From assembly GCF_963583255.1 (NCBI RefSeq), contig NC_084806.1, positions 23,726,317-23,790,316 on the forward strand: a DNA stretch of 64,000 nt. Reading direction: 5' to 3'. Below, in pieces: positions 1 to 10,233 of the stretch. Made by a program: the position numbers and the translations under genes. The first letter of the stretch is position 1. Each line of letters opens with the position of its first letter. The DNA comes from Pyrus communis (lineage: Eukaryota; Streptophyta; Magnoliopsida; Rosales; Rosaceae). Under the pieces are notes generated by a model, which ran no database searches, had not been told where the DNA came from, and worked only from the letters and a program-made list of their open reading frames with translations.

Positions 1-1493
1 CTAGAGGGTCATTCTCCACACATGACACACTTGCATACAAATTGATTTCCAGTTGCTGTTCCAATAAACCATGAACCTCAACACCCTAGATTAACCGTGA
101 ACAGCACTAATTAACCCTCAAATTTTCCTTAAGTCATTGAATTGGATGGAATACGCATCAGCAACCAAATTATTCTTCAATAGTTCCCTACATGAACAAC
201 ATAATAGAGATACAATCAAAGATCATTAAGTTTTGTGAAAATCATAAGCATTGACAAGGCATTCGTAACTATGAAAAGCATGATACTCTTGCCAGGAATT
301 TACTTAACACGATCGTGACTAGCAACCTCCACTACTTATAAATATAAGTTCATAACGATTAGGTGAAACTCCCTTATATTTTAGCATCAAATTCATGCAT
401 GCAAACTAAGCGGGCCCTCTTAATCAACACACAAGAATAAGTTCTTAATCAAACAGTTAAGTAAATTGTATTCACGATTTATGAAATCACAAACTGAAAG
501 TAATCAATTCATATTGCAAATATAATCATGGTTTCAAAGTCTCCTCTAGCTAAAACAAGTTTAGCTCCTCATGTTCGCAAAACAAAGATAATTAAACTTA
601 AACATTAAAAACAAAGATAGAATACACCTAGAAACACTCTAGGTGGCTCCCCCTTTTTTCCTTGCTGCGCATAATGGGGATTTGTGTGAATTTAGGCTCG
701 TGAGGTATGGTGGATGGTGTGGTGTGAAATTGTGGTAGAGGGTGGTGGTTTATGAGTGTTGCGGCATCATGTATTTAGAGGGTGAAGGGAAGGCATGAAA
801 TTGGGTTGAAAAGGAGAAGAATTAGGACTCCAAATCACCAAAGAACAAGGACACTTTCAATTAGTGATAGGAGCATATTTATGCGACTTAAATGGCTTGT
901 TCTCGTACATTTACGTTATGTTTCTTTAGTTATTTTAGTACTTTAAGCTATTTTCGTGTGTTTGTAGGTTCAAAGGGCTAAAGGAGCAAAAAGATGCATT
1001 TTGGAGACTTTTGGAGCACTTTTGGGCTAAGGACGGATAGCTTATGCTTGAAGCCAAAGTGTTGGACGAAATTGAAGACCTAATTGGAGCCAAAGTGTTG
1101 GAACCTTGTTCTCTTTAGTTTTAGGACATTTAAACCTTTCCTAATCCCAATCATGCCATGCATCACACACATCCATTCTAACACATTGTCATTGCACATG
1201 CATTTCCTTCATTAGTTAACCCACATGCACTTATCACTTATCATCACCACATATCATATCACTTAATCACTTATCACTTATCATCACCACTTAACCACTT
1301 ATCATATCATAACCACATATCATATCACTTATCACTTATCACTTAACATATCATCCACCTACTTCACCTACAACATCCACCTACTTCACCTACAACATCC
1401 ACCTACTTCACCTACAACCTCCACTTACTTCACCAACCTCACACACTTACTTCACCTACAAACGACATAGCCATATGTTCCCTCCACTACTCC

Positions 1494-1501
1494 TATAAAT
1501 A
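1494..1501 (+). promoter_or_regulatory. LTR TATA box (ATH-1 5' LTR)
   Basis: The sequence tataaata lies in the context ctcctataaataccc, which is repeated in the 3' LTR at 8415 and in ATH-2 at 40382. Transcription would start about 30 nt downstream, giving a U3 of about 650 bp and a long R-U5 leader that contains the hairpin duplication. Confidence 0.65.
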
Positions 1502-1689
1502 CCCTTGCATTCATTCATTCATGGACATCTCATTTTCATACACAACACATTACAAACACATTCTCCCTTCCCTAGCCGTGAGCTTCCCATCCATTCCCTT
1601 ATAATCCAAACACCACTCCTTATCCATTTCCATAATCCCCCAAACCTCACCTTAGACCTTGTGCTACAACAACGAGGAAGATAAGAGGG

Positions 1690-1853
1690 CCTAAACGTTC
1701 ATACAATTCAAGTGTGAGTTGTTGGAATGTTTAGGTGTTTCTTTGATTTCAAAGTTTAAATTTAATTCTCTTTGTTTTGTACGTATGAGGAATGGAAGAG
1801 AAGAGTGCCTAAACGTTCATACAATTCAAGTTTGAGTTGTTGGAATGTTTAGG
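1690..1853 (+). repeat. Duplicated 46-nt hairpin in the LTR leader
   Basis: Two copies (1690-1735, 1808-1853; period 118 bp) begin cctaaacgttc and end gaatgtttagg, which pair as an imperfect 11-bp stem. The same pair is present in the LTRs of ATH-2 and ATH-3 and in the old minus-strand LTRs. It lies downstream of the TATA box, so it should be transcribed. Confidence 0.7.
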
Positions 1854-2780
1854 TGTTTCTTTGATTTCAAAGTTATGAGGAACTAAACCCCCTTTAGCTA
1901 GGGGGTGATTCGAAACTATGTTTATATTTGCAATATGAATTGATTAACTTTCGTTGGAATTTCATAAGTTGTGGATTCAATTTGTTTAACCGTTTGATTG
2001 ATAACTTATTTATGAATGTTTATTAAGAATGCGCGCTTAATTTTCATGCATGAATATGACACTAGAATATAAGTGAATTTCACCTAATCGTTATAAACTT
2101 ATATTCACAAGTAGTGGAGGTTGCTTATAAACAATCGCGTTAAATGAATTCTTGGCACGAGTTTCATGCTCATCATAGTAACGAATGCCTCGTCAACACT
2201 TATAGTTTTCATAATGCTTAATGATCTTTGATTGTATCTTTATTGTGCTTTTCACGTAAAGGACTTTTGGAGAATGTGGTGAATTGCGTTGCGCTAACCC
2301 ATCCAATTCATTAACTTAAGGAAAACTTGACGGTTAATTTAAGCGGACCTAATTAACCCGGGGCGTTGAGTTTCATAATTTATCGAAAGACCAACTGAGA
2401 ATCAATCTTGTATGCAAGTGTAACATGTGTGGAGAAGAACCCCTTGGCTATTCCATCATCCATATTTTCATCACATTCATATTTACATTTTGCCTTTAAT
2501 TACAATTTGTCCATTTAATTTAATCTCGTCCAAACACAATCCCCCCTTTACTTTATTGTTCAATTTAATTAGAAATCAATTTAGTTTATGTTTTAAAGTA
2601 TTTTTGAATTCTTTGAGTCTAGTATAGTGTTTTATATTGTGTTTTTACGTTTTTGAGTCAAATCCAAGTGATTAACAATCCCTCCTAATCCCCGGTCCAG
2701 AACGATCCCTACTTGCACCTATACTACAATTGATAAAAAGAGGGTTTAATTTGTGTGCGTATAAATCTCGCATCAAATTT

Positions 2781-2797
2781 TGGCGCCGTTGCCGGGG
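2781..2797 (+). other. Primer binding site, tRNA-Asp type
   Basis: The sequence tggcgccgttgccgggg lies 5 nt after the LTR and is complementary to the 3' end of plant tRNA-Asp(GTC), including its CCA. This primer is typical of the Athila lineage. The same site occurs at 41818 and 58494. Confidence 0.9.
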
Positions 2798-2887
2798 ATT
2801 AGAAAATTTGCTAATCCCTTGGATTGTTTGTTTCTGTATTGTCTTTTAGATTTAGTTTTTATTTGTGTTTTGTTTGTTAAGAACAAC

Positions 2888-3973
2888 ATGGCACTTGATA
2901 ACGCTTCTCTTTTGTCACAGCTCATGGAAAGGTCCCAAATGCAAAGAGTTGATATATCTAATCTTCAATCAAGGAATAACGTGTTTTCCAATACTTACAA
3001 TTCGGATTGGAGTGATCATTCAAACTCTATGTGGTGGGAACCTCAAAATGATCAACAAGGAGGATATTGGCAGCCACCACAACCTCATATTCAATATGCC
3101 CAACCAAACTCAAGTTCGTCAATAGATTATAATCAAAAGCTTAATGAATTAATTTGTTTGGTGCAGGGCTCACAAATTCAAGACAATGAGGCTCAACAAG
3201 AAGGATATTGGCAGCCATATGAGGAGTTCTATTCAACGTCTATGCAGCCACCACAAAGGTTGGACCACTTGGATAAGCAAATTGGGCAGATCGCGGAGTT
3301 CGTAGGACAGTTTCGAGACCAAGGCGAACTCCCTAGTTCAACCATTGCAAATCCGAAGGGAGAATTTGAAACTGCCAAGGAAATCATGTTGAGAAGTGAC
3401 AAGGAGGTTGGAACGGACCCTCAACCATCAAAATCAAATCACAAGGAAGAGGAACACACCCAACCCACGGAAAGGGTGGAAACACCTTTACCGGAGGCAC
3501 CTATTGCTCCTATGCCATCTAATACAGGTATGGTTGTTCCAAATTTCATTTTTTTTAACCCCGTTCCAACAAGTATCCCTATTCCTTGCAGATTCATGAC
3601 TTCCAAGGAAGAAGAAGGTGAAAAAGACATCTTGGAAGCCCTTTCAAAGGTGACAAGTAGGGAATGTCATGAATTCATCAAAGAGGACGTTCTTGAAACC
3701 ACAAAATCCAAAGAAGTTAAATTTGATGACATTGGACAAGTCATAACCATCACTTGCAATCTGGCCAAGTCCAATATCCCTGAAACTTTCAAAGGAGTGG
3801 TGTTTGTCATTGAGTTCTTGTCGGACAAAACAAGTAAGTTTTTTTCAAATTCCTTTACATTTTATACTAACTTGCTGTTTTTTATGAATCAGGCACCTAC
3901 ACTAGAATTCAAACCATTGCCGGTTCACTTCAAGTATCACCTTCCATTCAAGGACCAATTCCATGCCGTTTGA
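2888..3973 (+). pseudogene. Gag-linker remnant ORF of ATH-1
   Basis: This 361-codon ORF starts at an ATG that is conserved in ATH-3 (58619). It matches only the linker parts of the ATH-2 polyprotein. The stretch with SNTYNSDW and KQIGQIAEFVGQ corresponds to the segment after the ATH-2 zinc knuckle, and the end, APTLEFKPLP, corresponds to the segment just before the ATH-2 reverse transcriptase. The Gag core, CCHC knuckle, protease DLGA motif and everything after the linker are missing. The middle (VLETTKSKEVKFDDIGQV and following) has no counterpart that I could find in ATH-2. It is an internal-deletion product. Whether it makes a useful protein is unknown, but it is still open, unlike the ATH-3 copy, which is cut short. 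Confidence 0.75.
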
Positions 3974-4061
3974 TTTTATTTATGTTAATAAAAAAAAAAT
4001 AATAATAAAAAAAAAAAAAAAAAGAGAAAGAAAGATACTAAACATGGAGAAAGGTGGAGCT

Positions 4062-4733
4062 TCACAAAGGTTGTTTGCGTGAAGCCCCACTACGAGGCGC
4101 AGAAGCGGAAGGCATAGAAGCAGGAGGCATAGAAGCGGGAGGCATCGGAGCGGAAGCCATCGGAGCGGGAGGCATCGGAGCTAGAGCATTCCAGGCCTCA
4201 ATACTTGGCCAAGCGCTGGATGACCCAGGAAAAAGGTGCCTCTGGAGATAAGACGCAAGCCTTTGACGGTCACTGTGAATTCGACCCTCAGATTCTTGCA
4301 GCTCATCAAGCTTCCTCTTCATCCCCGACGAATAGTTATTTGCAAGCACATGCAAACTTCTATTCTCGTACTTAAGCTGTTGGATCTCTTGCTTAAGTCT
4401 TTCCACCTCTGCCATCAACGATTCCACTTGGCGGGACCGAGCAAGCAGGCGTTGGCCCATGTTGGACACAGAACTCGCACACTGAACACTAAGTGCGAGG
4501 GACTCTTGAACGGCCAACTCATCGGACCGTCCTGACAGCAGCCTACTATCTTTTGGAGTGAGGAGGTTTTTAGCTACTATTGTAGCTGTTGTGGCGTCCT
4601 GCATCACAGAATCTTCACCTGAAAGAGGACCGTTAGAAGATAAAAAAGAAGGGCGCCATACATTACCTTGACGGGGCGCAACCGGATCGCTGCTGAGACT
4701 CAAATCTAAGCTAAGGTTCGATGAGTTTGCCAT
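4062..4733 (-). CDS. Antisense ORF of ATH-1: coiled-coil protein of unknown function
   Basis: A 223-codon ORF lies on the strand opposite to the element's own transcript. The start is the ATG of MANSSNLSLDLSL at 4733. About 45 bases of the same frame are open upstream but contain no other ATG. Residues about 1-85 are Ser/Leu-rich with no family I know. Residues about 95-150 contain regular hydrophobic heptads (VESLMAEVERLKQEIQQL) and should form a coiled coil. The C-terminal 40 residues are Pro/Ala/Met/Ser repeats encoded by a 15-bp minisatellite. There is no signal peptide or membrane segment. Homologues lie at 48001-48693 and 59651-60352. Codon comparison with the ATH-2 copy (27 synonymous against 11 replacement codons) points to protein-level selection. 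The function is not known; an RNA-binding, packaging, silencing-related or regulatory role would all be guesses. Confidence 0.8.
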   Translation of the reverse strand: MANSSNLSLDLSLSSDPVAPRQGNVWRPSFLSSNGPLSGEDSVMQDATTATIVAKNLLTPKDSRLLSGRSDELAVQESLALSVQCASSVSNMGQRLLARSRQVESLMAEVERLKQEIQQLKYENRSLHVLANNYSSGMKRKLDELQESEGRIHSDRQRLASYLQRHLFPGSSSAWPSIEAWNALAPMPPAPMASAPMPPASMPPASMPSASAPRSGASRKQPL

Positions 4734-4899
4734 TTTTTTTTTCAAAAGTGTTCAAAGAGAAGGGGTGGATGGAGTTAAAATTTCACAAAGGGCCGGAGTC
4801 GAGTTTCAGGAATGGGAAATCTTCAGAGTGTGTGTGTTGGGGTGATTGATAGCTCTATAAAAAGCCAAGACGACGCGTCCACCGATTCAAAGAGCCGGA

Positions 4900-5190
4900 T
4901 TTTCCGGCGTAATTTAGGCGACGCTCCCTCAGTTTTTCAAGAAAACGCGTTCAACTTTGTCAAAAGATTTCTGACAAAGCTGAAAACACGTGGAGGCCAT
5001 CATCGCATTTACACATTTTTAGCCGACAAGCGCAAAGTTCGGCGACGCTTTCTCTGCTTTTCAGAAGACGCGTGCAGCTTTGTCAAAAGGAGCCGTATCT
5101 GCACTACCACGTGTCGTTCAGAAAGCGAAGGGGCATCGTTCAGAAATCGAAGGGGCGCCTGCTCAGAAATCGAAGAGGCGTATTCAAAGA
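4900..5190 (-). promoter_or_regulatory. Repeat-rich region upstream of the antisense ORF
   Basis: A roughly 50-bp motif containing an acgcgt core followed by tttgtcaaaag occurs twice, near 4917-4966 and 5041-5090. It is followed by several copies of a short unit, ttcagaaatcgaaggggc (about 5114-5190). Two cacgtg G-boxes lie near 4988 and 5108. The arrangement is kept in ATH-2 (about 48840-49140) and ATH-3 (about 60510-60810). It lies 5' of the antisense gene, as leader or promoter-proximal DNA. Confidence 0.45.
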
Positions 5191-5282
5191 TCGAAGAGGG
5201 GCCACTATTTCAAAGAGCCGGATTTGCGGGATCAAAACGTTTGTCGATAAGGGTAAAAAGTACCACCACTTGATATTATCTC

Positions 5283-5288
5283 TATATA
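5283..5288 (-). promoter_or_regulatory. Candidate TATA box for the antisense gene (ATH-1)
   Basis: On the minus strand the sequence reads cgacatatatagagata. The block is conserved in all three elements (5283, 49209, 60861). The only good plus-strand TATA nearby (ctataaaaag, 4854) is lost in ATH-2. Transcription from here would give a leader of about 520 nt. Confidence 0.35.
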
Positions 5289-5299
5289 TGTCGACCTTC

Positions 5300-7785
5300 G
5301 TCTTTTATGGCAGGGCAAACCTGAAGAAAATGCCCAACTCTCCCTCACCTCTGAGGGCGCACTCCCAGCAAAGCCTTTCAAAATACTCAATTCTTTCTTC
5401 TTCCCCAAAGATGATACCAGATGCCTGGAGTACATATGACCTAGGAGGAAACGGCGGATTGAAGCATGTGCTGATTCATTCACCGCTTCTTCAAAGCAAA
5501 GGTATCTCATATCATCAAGGTCAAAAGCAAAAGTATCTCATATCATGCTCTTTCCCTGTCTTTTTCTTTGTCCTTGTTCTTACTTGCATGGCAAAGTAAA
5601 AGAAGCAATCAGCCGGCACTTGGAGTCAGTCTACCGATCTGGAGCCAACTGCCTGGAATCTATTCCTGATTGCTTACCTAGCGTTGCTCTCGAGTAGTCA
5701 TCTTCAACGGTTGTTACACTTCCAGAGAAGGGACCACTCCTGCAAAGATTGAACAAAGAAACAGATAACAGGAGGAAGCTCAGACCTTCGGGGGAAACCA
5801 AAAGAACCATCCTGCTGCCCAGTTCAAGAAGTAGCACAAAGGAAAATCAACGATGGGCAGAAACCAGTTCAAGAGTAAGCCTGTGGAATCACAAAGATCA
5901 AAGCCTCAATGCAATCACCAAGGAGAAGAGGGAATTTACACTCCATAACCAGATTTGCGTCCCTAAACTCTTCTCTTTGTTAATTACATTATGCCATGTT
6001 TAATATGTTTTAGTTGCTTTTTATGTGTTTACTTATGTTTTGTGTGAATCTATGCTTAAAACATTGAGGACAATGTTTGATTTAAGTGTGGGGGGGTAAC
6101 TAAAGTGTTTTGATGCAAATTCGTAGGGTTTTATCCACCATAACTTCTAATGTTGTTCCTTGCTGTTTTAAGGTGTTTTTAAGTTGTTTTAGAGTGTTTT
6201 AGTGTGTTTTGTTTTATAATTCGAAAATCCCATAAAAATTTGAAAAATTGTTTTGAAAAACCCAAAAAGAGTTGTTTTAAAAGTCATTTTTGTGTGTTTG
6301 TGTCTTAGGGTACCTTCCAACACAATGATAAGGATTTGGTTTATAATTGCATGACGGTTAGAAAGAGTTATAAACATAGAGAAAAGTTTGATTTACTCTT
6401 GGTATATGCTTGGTTATGGTTATAATGTATGACTTCACATGCAATCATAAAAGAAAAATTCGTTTTTGTAACATGCTTGAAGGAAGAAACTCAAACAAAC
6501 GCTACAACCCTGAGAGACTTGAGCCTATAACGTTCTTTGGAGAGTATAATCTGTGATTTCTTGTTTTCTAAAGTCGTTGCATGATCTCATTATTCTTTGC
6601 TTGGTTACTACTTAGAAGGCGTTTCATCATATAGTTCCAAATGCTAGAACTCATGCCCATTTCATTCAAAGCATGTTATTGATTTGCATAACACATATTC
6701 AAGAAGAAGTTGTGTAGTGACCACCACCATAGCCAAATAGCCTTACTTCCCATACTTCGTATATGTTGTAAGTTTTAACCCCGTTGAGCCTCGTTTTGCC
6801 TTTATTCCTTGTTTACCCACATCACCCCTTACCTAGCTTAGAGTAGGACTTTCCTATACCCTTGTTCTTAAAGTTTAGTGAGCATGACTTAAATGAATTC
6901 CTTTTGAGTTACATTATGCAAGAAAATGAGTGTGGGGGAGTAAAAGTTTGTTCTTACGTTTATATGTATGTTTTGAGATTCAAAAGAAAAAGAAGAAAAG
7001 AAAAAAAAAAAAAAAAAGGAGTGAAAATAAGTAAGAATGAACTCACGAGCGTTGATGGTTGAAGAAAGGGTCCAAAAAGTTGAATATGGCCCTAAGTTTT
7101 GTGTGATTTTCCCTTGGGTGTTCAAAGTTGACTTCTGCGTTCTTAAGGGAATTCTAAGTGCCTAATTCAATACTTTGCTCACTATTGCTTTAAGAATGTT
7201 TGTTTATCCTTCACCTTTCATTGTTAGCCAATACCCTAGCCCCGTTACTACCCTTTGACTTCTATATTGAGTGTTATGTATTTCAATTGTGGAGTTTGAA
7301 CTTGGTATGAGCTTATGGTGTCACTGGTTCTCGCGTCTAAGTAGTAGCATTCCATTCATGAGATCATATCTAAACATGCTTATTAACTCCAGAAAATGCT
7401 TTCCTTATTATAACATATGTGAGTGTTTGTCTACATGTTTACATCAATCTTCTCACATATACCTAGTGTAGGGTGTGTAGTCAGAAAATCTGTGTGAAAA
7501 ACGAGAGTACATCTAGTAAGAAACTGAGGGAATTCTCTAAAGGCATGTTACTACATTTGAAATGTGTTTTAATTGCTTAATTGTGAACTAGTATGTGGTG
7601 ACTATGATTAAGAATGTACTTAAGTGTAAAGATGGCTCAAATCTGTGAGAATAATGATTTTTAACTTGTCATGTGCATTGGAAGTCCCTGATACGATTGT
7701 TGGAAGGTGTAGGTTGTGTTTTGTTCTTTTTGTTTTGTTTTTCTGTTTTGCTCGAGGACTAGCAAAAGCTAAGTGTGGGGGTATT
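5300..7785 (+). other. Non-coding 3' part of ATH-1
   Basis: No credible gene on either strand. Bases 5300-5950 are shared with ATH-2 and ATH-3 and belong to the antisense-gene module. From about 6060 to 7785 there is AT-rich DNA shared with ATH-3. It contains three G-runs of the form aagtgtggggg or gagtgtggggg (about 6085, 6929 and 7771), of which the last is the polypurine tract. This is the position where Athila elements can carry an env-like gene, but none is present. Confidence 0.6.
7771..7785 (+). other. Polypurine tract of ATH-1
   Basis: The sequence aagtgtgggggtatt directly abuts the 3' LTR, the expected position of the plus-strand primer. ATH-3 has the equivalent at 63394-63408. Confidence 0.8.
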
Positions 7786-9696
7786 TGATAGGAGCATATT
7801 TATGCGACTTAAATGGCTTGTTCTCGTACATTTACGTTATGTTTCTTTAGTTATTTTAGTACTTTAAGCTATTTTCGTGTGTTTGTAGGTTCAAAGGGCT
7901 AAAGGAGCAAAAAGATGCATTTTGGAGACTTTTGGAGCACTTTTGGGCTAAGGACGGATAGCTTATGCTTGAAGCCAAAGTGTTGGACGAAATTGAAGAC
8001 CTAATTGGAGCCAAAGTGTTGGAACCTTGTTCTCTTTAGTTTTAGGACATTTAAACCTTTCCTAATCCCAATCATGCCATGCATCACACACATCCATTCT
8101 AACACATTGTCATTGCACATGCATTTCCTTCATTAGTTAACCCACATGCACTTATCACTTATCATCACCACATATCATATCACTTAATCACTTATCACTT
8201 ATCATCACCACTTAACCACTTATCATATCATAACCACATATCATATCACTTATCACTTATCACTTAACATATCATCCACCTACTTCACCTACAACATCCA
8301 CCTACTTCACCTACAACATCCACCTACTTCACCTACAACCTCCACTTACTTCACCAACCTCACACACTTACTTCACCTACAAACGACATAGCCATATGTT
8401 CCCTCCACTACTCCTATAAATACCCTTGCATTCATTCATTCATGGACATCTCATTTTCATACACAACACATTACAAACACATTCTCCCTTCCCTAGCCGT
8501 GAGCTTCCCATCCATTCCCTTATAATCCAAACACCACTCCTTATCCATTTCCATAATCCCCCAAACCTCACCTTAGACCTTGTGCTACAACAACGAGGAA
8601 GATAAGAGGGCCTAAACGTTCATACAATTCAAGTGTGAGTTGTTGGAATGTTTAGGTGTTTCTTTGATTTCAAAGTTTAAATTTAATTCTCTTTGTTTTG
8701 TACGTATGAGGAATGGAAGAGAAGAGTGCCTAAACGTTCATACAATTCAAGTTTGAGTTGTTGGAATGTTTAGGTGTTTCTTTGATTTCAAAGTTATGAG
8801 GAACTAAACCCCCTTTAGCTAGGGGGTGATTCGAAACTATGTTTATATTTGCAATATGAATTGATTAACTTTCGTTGGAATTTCATAAGTTGTGGATTCA
8901 ATTTGTTTAACCGTTTGATTGATAACTTATTTATGAATGTTTATTAAGAATGCGCGCTTAATTTTCATGCATGAATATGACACTAGAATATAAGTGAATT
9001 TCACCTAATCGTTATAAACTTATATTCACAAGTAGTGGAGGTTGCTTATAAACAATCGCGTTAAATGAATTCTTGGCACGAGTTTCATGCTCATCATAGT
9101 AACGAATGCCTCGTCAACACTTATAGTTTTCATAATGCTTAATGATCTTTGATTGTATCTTTATTGTGCTTTTCACGTAAAGGACTTTTGGAGAATGTGG
9201 TGAATTGCGTTGCGCTAACCCATCCAATTCATTAACTTAAGGAAAACTTGACGGTTAATTTAAGCGGACCTAATTAACCCGGGGCGTTGAGTTTCATAAT
9301 TTATCGAAAGACCAACTGAGAATCAATCTTGTATGCAAGTGTAACATGTGTGGAGAAGAACCCCTTGGCTATTCCATCATCCATATTTTCATCACATTCA
9401 TATTTACATTTTGCCTTTAATTACAATTTGTCCATTTAATTTAATCTCGTCCAAACACAATCCCCCCTTTACTTTATTGTTCAATTTAATTAGAAATCAA
9501 TTTAGTTTATGTTTTAAAGTATTTTTGAATTCTTTGAGTCTAGTATAGTGTTTTATATTGTGTTTTTACGTTTTTGAGTCAAATCCAAGTGATTAACAAT
9601 CCCTCCTAATCCCCGGTCCAGAACGATCCCTACTTGCACCTATACTACAATTGATAAAAAGAGGGTTTAATTTGTGTGCGTATAAATCTCGCATCA
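7786..9696 (+). repeat. ATH-1 3' LTR
   Basis: 1911 bp, the same length as the 5' LTR and apparently identical to it. TATA box at 8415. It ends gcatca, followed by the TSD attag. Confidence 0.95.
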
Positions 9697-10233
9697 ATTA
9701 GATTCTAAGGAGGACAAGGAATGGTCCTTGTGGCAGATTCTAGAACTTCTAGAAGGGTTACATGTGACATAAACTTAGGGCACGAAAATAGGGCTTCTAG
9801 AACCTGATATTAGGTGATTTAATGTGAAAAGGAGTCCTTTTTGTAGCTGGAATTAAGGTAGGAAAAGAATAGGTTAGGATAAGATAAGATAAGGTTGGAT
9901 AAGGTTTGGATAAGATAAGGTAATTTGGATAATGTTTCCTTCTTCATGGCTGATTCCTTATCCTCCAATTCTTTGATTTAATTCTTCCAGATGTTATGCA
10001 CATTCCTAGCCTCTTTTGATCTTCAATTTCGTCCATCCACCTTGCTCCATGCATATGCAATCCATTCCAAGCCCAAAACTGCTCCAAATAGCACCAAATT
10101 GCACTTTCTTGCCAAATTTGTCATTTAAACCTACAAACACATGAAAATAGCTTAAAAAACTATAATAAATAGAAACTAACTTACTAAATGCAAAGAAACA
10201 AGCTAACAAAGTCGCATAAATATGCTCCTATCA

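Larger units (their letters stand above)
865..2775 (+). repeat. ATH-1 5' LTR
   Basis: 1911 bp, TG...CA. Bases 1238-1460 are low-complexity tandem repeats (cacttatc-type units, then a 22-bp unit ctacttcacctacaacatcc repeated about three times). A TATA box lies at 1494. A 46-nt hairpin sequence is present twice, at 1690-1735 and 1808-1853. Short ORFs in the LTR are repeated identically at 7786-9696 and have no coding signature. Confidence 0.95.
865..9696 (+). mobile_element. ATH-1, non-autonomous Athila-type LTR retrotransposon
   Basis: This complete element runs from tgatag to gcatca and is flanked by the 5-bp target-site duplication attag (860-864, 9697-9701). It has two 1911-bp LTRs in which I saw no difference by eye, so it inserted very recently. 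The 5010-bp interior holds a tRNA-Asp primer site, a Gag-linker remnant ORF, an intact antisense ORF and about 2.5 kb without coding potential, ending in a polypurine tract. The Gag core, protease, reverse transcriptase and integrase are absent, so its mobilisation must have used proteins of an autonomous relative such as ATH-2. Confidence 0.95.
1..10233 (-). mobile_element. Old Athila-type LTR, minus orientation, split by ATH-1
   Basis: Bases 1-864 and 9702-10233 together form one LTR on the minus strand. Its reverse complement begins tgataggagcatatttatg (end at 10233) and has the same block order as the ATH LTRs but is clearly diverged. ATH-1 sits inside it and duplicated attag at 860-864 and 9697-9701. 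The other end lies outside the window, so it could be a solo LTR or one end of a full element. It in turn appears to have landed in the Tekay-type LTR that resumes at 10234. No gene is visible in bases 1-864. Confidence 0.85.

Noticed and set aside
3820..3895. A possible gtaagt...cag intron in the Gag-linker ORF
   Set aside because: Removing it would put the following APTLEFKPLP segment out of the frame it shares with ATH-2, so splicing there is not supported.
4812..5599. Plus-strand ORFs of 153-175 codons opposite and upstream of the antisense gene (also 48761-49624 and 60683-61177)
   Set aside because: The frames break at different places in the three elements and encode repeat-derived Arg/Ser-rich sequence; only the minus-strand ORF is conserved as protein.
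6060..7785. An env-like gene in the 3' region of ATH-1 and ATH-3
   Set aside because: There is no open frame of meaningful length and no signal peptide or transmembrane pattern on the plus strand.
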